This document shows positions 61,430 through 64,000 of a stretch of DNA of 64,000 bases, piece by piece; position 1 is the first letter of the stretch, and every line of letters starts with the position of its first letter. The translations under genes and the position numbers were made by a program. The notes under the pieces were generated by a model. The model did no database searches. It was not told the origin of the DNA and saw only the letters and a list, made by a program, of their open reading frames with translations. The stretch is from Arthrobacter sp. ISL-28 (lineage in GTDB: Bacteria > Actinomycetota > Actinomycetes > Actinomycetales > Micrococcaceae). The DNA lies in NCBI RefSeq assembly GCF_018613875.1, contig NZ_JAGGPJ010000002.1, positions 86,955 to 150,954 of the forward strand, read 5' to 3'.

Positions 61430-62393
61430 CCGTGAACTCCTTTAGGGCAGGGGCCAGGACAGAGGCGACAAGGATGGCTGCGACGCGCATTCGTGAACAA
61501 CGTCCGCGGACGAAGGCGCGCGCGCAAAGAAGGGCCAAACGAGGTGTAGAACGGCCGGACGCGAATGCCTCCAGCACCTCACCCTCGCGGGGCGGCACAG
61601 CGTCAAGGCGTTCCAGTGCCAGCCTGCACATGTTCACCCGCCACTGCCACCTGTGATTGACCACATAATGAGCCGCCGCAGTGATCCCAGCGGATCGCCG
61701 CCAGAGCTTGACCGCACGAAGCAGGGGATTCCGGTCCATTTCCTCGCCAATGACGTTCGCTCCATGCTGGTGGTAATCCTGAACGACGTCCGGAACAGTC
61801 AGGATTCCCTTATCAAGGGCTGCACACAGCCCCAGCCAGTGATCGTGGTACGCCACATCGGTAGCCGCCGGAAAAGGCAGGGCTATTTGGAGAAGATCAG
61901 AGCGGAACACGGCCAGGGCGCCACTGATGACATTATCCAGAAGCAGTTCTTCGACGTTGAAAAAGCCGCGACTGGTCTCCCCCAGCACTTTCTGGTCCTC
62001 GCCGGCTAACCGCGTACCCACGATCCGCGCCTGGCCTGATACGAGGGACGCGTTGTCGAGGTGGTCAAGCAAGACATTCAGCTTTTCCTCGTACCAGAAG
62101 TCATCCTGGTCGGACAGGGCCACCCACTGGGCAGCAGGAGGCACCAGACAAAGTATGCGTTCGAAGTTCCGATAGAAACCAACCCGATTTCCGAATTCGT
62201 GGACAACGAACCTAGAGTCGTGCTCGGCCAACCTTCGAATGTGCTCGGCGGTGGCAGTGTCAGTGCCGTCTATTCCTATGATGCAGGTCCAATCCGCAAC
62301 GGTCTGGCCTGCAATGGAGGCTATTTGTTTCTCCAGCAGGGCAAGGTCAGGTTTGTACACTGCCAGGCAAATGGCGCCATTCTTATCCTGCAC
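61419..62393 (-). CDS. GT2-family glycosyltransferase (rhamnosyltransferase-like)
   Basis: A 324-residue GT2 enzyme with ICLAVYKPDLALLEKQIASI, the DxD-containing ALSDQDDFWYEEKL and YHDHWLGLCAALD. The SDQDDxW motif is typical of the RgpB-type alpha-1,3-rhamnosyltransferases. GTG at 62393 is chosen because it lies near the N-terminus of the fold and overlaps the flippase stop by 11 bases; a longer N-terminus from an upstream start is not protein-like. Confidence 0.82.
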   Translation of the reverse strand: MQDKNGAICLAVYKPDLALLEKQIASIAGQTVADWTCIIGIDGTDTATAEHIRRLAEHDSRFVVHEFGNRVGFYRNFERILCLVPPAAQWVALSDQDDFWYEEKLNVLLDHLDNASLVSGQARIVGTRLAGEDQKVLGETSRGFFNVEELLLDNVISGALAVFRSDLLQIALPFPAATDVAYHDHWLGLCAALDKGILTVPDVVQDYHQHGANVIGEEMDRNPLLRAVKLWRRSAGITAAAHYVVNHRWQWRVNMCRLALERLDAVPPREGEVLEAFASGRSTPRLALLCARAFVRGRCSRMRVAAILVASVLAPALKEFTVEA

Positions 62394-63810
62394 GAAGCAC
62401 CGCCGCCCGCCGGAGATAACCGGCAACCTGCCTTCGGCGCAAACAGGTGAGTGCAACGAGGAGCCCCAGGGACAGGAGCATCAGTGGCCCGGCGTTGTCT
62501 GCCAACAAAAGTCCGGTCAGGGTAAGAGTCACTACCACGGCAAACTCCGGAAGAAGCTTCAGCACCGGGATCTCGATCTCACTGCGCCCGCGCCGGATCC
62601 ATATGCTCATAAACAGTTGGAAGACGTGGAACAAGGGTACCGCTAGGGCCAGAATCCTGATGTCTCGGGGCAAACCGGCAAGTACTGAAATGATCACTAG
62701 CAACAATGCGACGCTTGCGGAAATGGGGGTCGTTACGGCGAGGACAGATGTTCTCCCGGAAATGAAAACAAGGTGAATATTGGCAAGGTAGGCCGTCATG
62801 AACGGGGTGCCCAACGCCACGATAAGCGCAACCTGAGTGACTGGGAATCCAACGGCGAGTGGGCCAGCTACGAAAGGAACGACGACGGGAGCAAGAGCAG
62901 CGAAACCGCATACTACAACCACCACCATCAGCATCATGGTCCTGTATGACGACCACAACACATCGCCACGAGATTCTGTTGGCGTCCGGTAGATCATGGG
63001 AGCCCACGCGTTGTTGACCGCACCCAGCAGCATCATAGGAGCTGAACCGATGAGTAAACCGAGCTGGAGGCCGCCTGCAGCCTCAAGGCCGGCGAGGCGG
63101 GAAGTCCCAGCCACGAGCAGTAGGGCCAGAAAGCTTAGGGCCATTTGATGCGGAATTGTGGGTAACCCAATACCGAGGCTCTTTACAAACTCCAGCCGGT
63201 TGAATTGCGGGCGCTGCCGCGCCAAGCACAGTGCGAGCGCGACGGCCCCCACGCCGAAGTGAATTGCGGATAAGCCGCTTAGGTACGTTTGCGCAGTCCG
63301 CTCGATATTTAGCATCAGTACGAGTCCCGCTGATGGCCCCAGCACCGAAGCTGCCACCCCCAGCAACACAAAACTGGCCACTTGCTGCTCAGCGCGGAAA
63401 AAGGACTGAGCATTCTGAAGAAATGCCAAGCCAAGGCACGATATGAGTGGGTATATCAGGACGCCCGGACTTGCCCCATGCAGGATGGCAGGACCCCACA
63501 GCGGCAACAGCAGCAGCGCAAAACCAAATAATCCAATGGCGCAACCAGCGCCCGCCAGGACAGTCGCGGTTGCACCGGAGCTGCCAGATTCTTCCAGGAT
63601 GGCCTGGCGTGTTATGGAAGCAGCCAATCCTAAAGTAAGGATCACTATCCCGAATTGGAACAGGGATATGGAGACAGCGACGGCGCCGTAGGACTCAGGT
63701 CCCAAGATGCGGGTTACGAACGGCGTAGCCACAAAATTCATCAAGATGGGCGCAATCGAAACCGACGCGTAGACCAATCCTTGACCAAGGAAACGGTTAT
63801 TCACTGCCAA
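62383..63810 (-). CDS. polysaccharide flippase (Wzx-like), second copy
   Basis: A 475-residue MOP-family flippase with about 12-14 hydrophobic segments, starting LVYASVSIAPILMNFVATPF and RILGPESYGAVAVSISLF, a typical flippase N-terminus. It differs from the flippase at 35082. It is the first gene seen of the minus-strand operon that runs to pseI. Bases 63811-64000 hold no gene I can support. Confidence 0.87.
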   Translation of the reverse strand: MAVNNRFLGQGLVYASVSIAPILMNFVATPFVTRILGPESYGAVAVSISLFQFGIVILTLGLAASITRQAILEESGSSGATATVLAGAGCAIGLFGFALLLLPLWGPAILHGASPGVLIYPLISCLGLAFLQNAQSFFRAEQQVASFVLLGVAASVLGPSAGLVLMLNIERTAQTYLSGLSAIHFGVGAVALALCLARQRPQFNRLEFVKSLGIGLPTIPHQMALSFLALLLVAGTSRLAGLEAAGGLQLGLLIGSAPMMLLGAVNNAWAPMIYRTPTESRGDVLWSSYRTMMLMVVVVVCGFAALAPVVVPFVAGPLAVGFPVTQVALIVALGTPFMTAYLANIHLVFISGRTSVLAVTTPISASVALLLVIISVLAGLPRDIRILALAVPLFHVFQLFMSIWIRRGRSEIEIPVLKLLPEFAVVVTLTLTGLLLADNAGPLMLLSLGLLVALTCLRRRQVAGYLRRAAVLRAG

Positions 63811-64000
63811 TCAAACCCGCTATATAGGCAACGGCATGCCGTTCGACTGCACATACTGCCGATACCCAAGAAATCCCCCACCCCTCCCATGCAGACCACA
63901 CGCTTAACGCCCACTACGCGCCATCGAACAAGGTTAGCAGGCAAGGACTTCTCCGTCCGATAGTGAAGCACACGTGCAAATCTCTGATAGCGGCTCATGT

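Noticed and set aside
63801..63998. Possible partial gene at the right edge
   Set aside because: The 65-residue minus-strand frame has no protein-like pattern and no recognised domain.

Overview
The window is high-GC actinobacterial DNA, most likely Arthrobacter or Pseudarthrobacter (Micrococcaceae). This rests on gene families rather than a marker gene: KtrAB-type potassium uptake, CsbD, SipW/TasA-like surface proteins, a branched-chain keto-acid dehydrogenase operon beside an Lrp regulator, and actinobacterial dispersed repeats (32-bp arrays and the LVEPVET-coding repeat). No rRNA, tRNA, transposase, integrase or CRISPR array was seen.

Region 1 (1-8.8 kb) holds a MarR-like regulator, a KtrB/KtrA potassium system, a small repeat-tailed protein, a membrane diguanylate cyclase with GGEEF and I-site motifs, a secreted subtilase with a five-repeat FG-GAP tail, a CsbD-like stress protein and a methyltransferase with an N-terminal frameshift.

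Region 2 (8.8-18.7 kb) is the most unusual ordinary-scale feature. Two SipW-type signal peptidase modules face each other. The plus-strand module has peptidase, TasA-like protein, secreted protein and an HPt-like gene. The minus-strand module has a SipW-substrate protein, peptidase, LAxTG-anchored protein and choice-of-anchor G protein, with a near-identical second HPt-like gene divergent from it. A 61-bp element with two 11-bp direct repeats stands upstream of both the first peptidase gene and the second HPt-like gene, and a reversed copy of the 11-bp repeats faces the minus-strand operon. Both HPt copies lack the phospho-accepting histidine. A second secreted subtilase follows; it appears to start at ATT.

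Region 3 (18.7-28.1 kb) is patchy. It has small metal-binding and ABM-like proteins, a GNAT acetyltransferase, a decayed response regulator, a polysaccharide polymerase remnant, a Tat-exported pectate-lyase-fold protein with a phage-tail-like N-terminus, a ParA/MinD-like ATPase, an MBL hydrolase and a decayed EAL domain gene. Region 4 (28.1-32.7 kb) is a keto-acid dehydrogenase operon (E1alpha, E1beta, E2) with a divergent Lrp/AsnC regulator.

Region 5 (32.8-63.8 kb) is a large surface polysaccharide locus of the Wzx/Wzy type. It has two flippases, two intact polymerases, two Wzz/BY-kinases, one initiating sugar transferase, about nine glycosyltransferases, a GDP-mannose dehydratase, a PseI pseudaminic acid synthase, a four-domain CBS-NeuB-SAF-TIM-barrel fusion and a CMP-nonulosonate cytidylyltransferase. 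Many genes overlap by 1-11 bases, so two long minus-strand operons (50.1 to 39.3 kb and 63.8 to 55.5 kb) are likely. The doubled machinery suggests two glycans or a merged locus carrying nonulosonic acid. All functional statements are read from sequence by eye; no database search was run.
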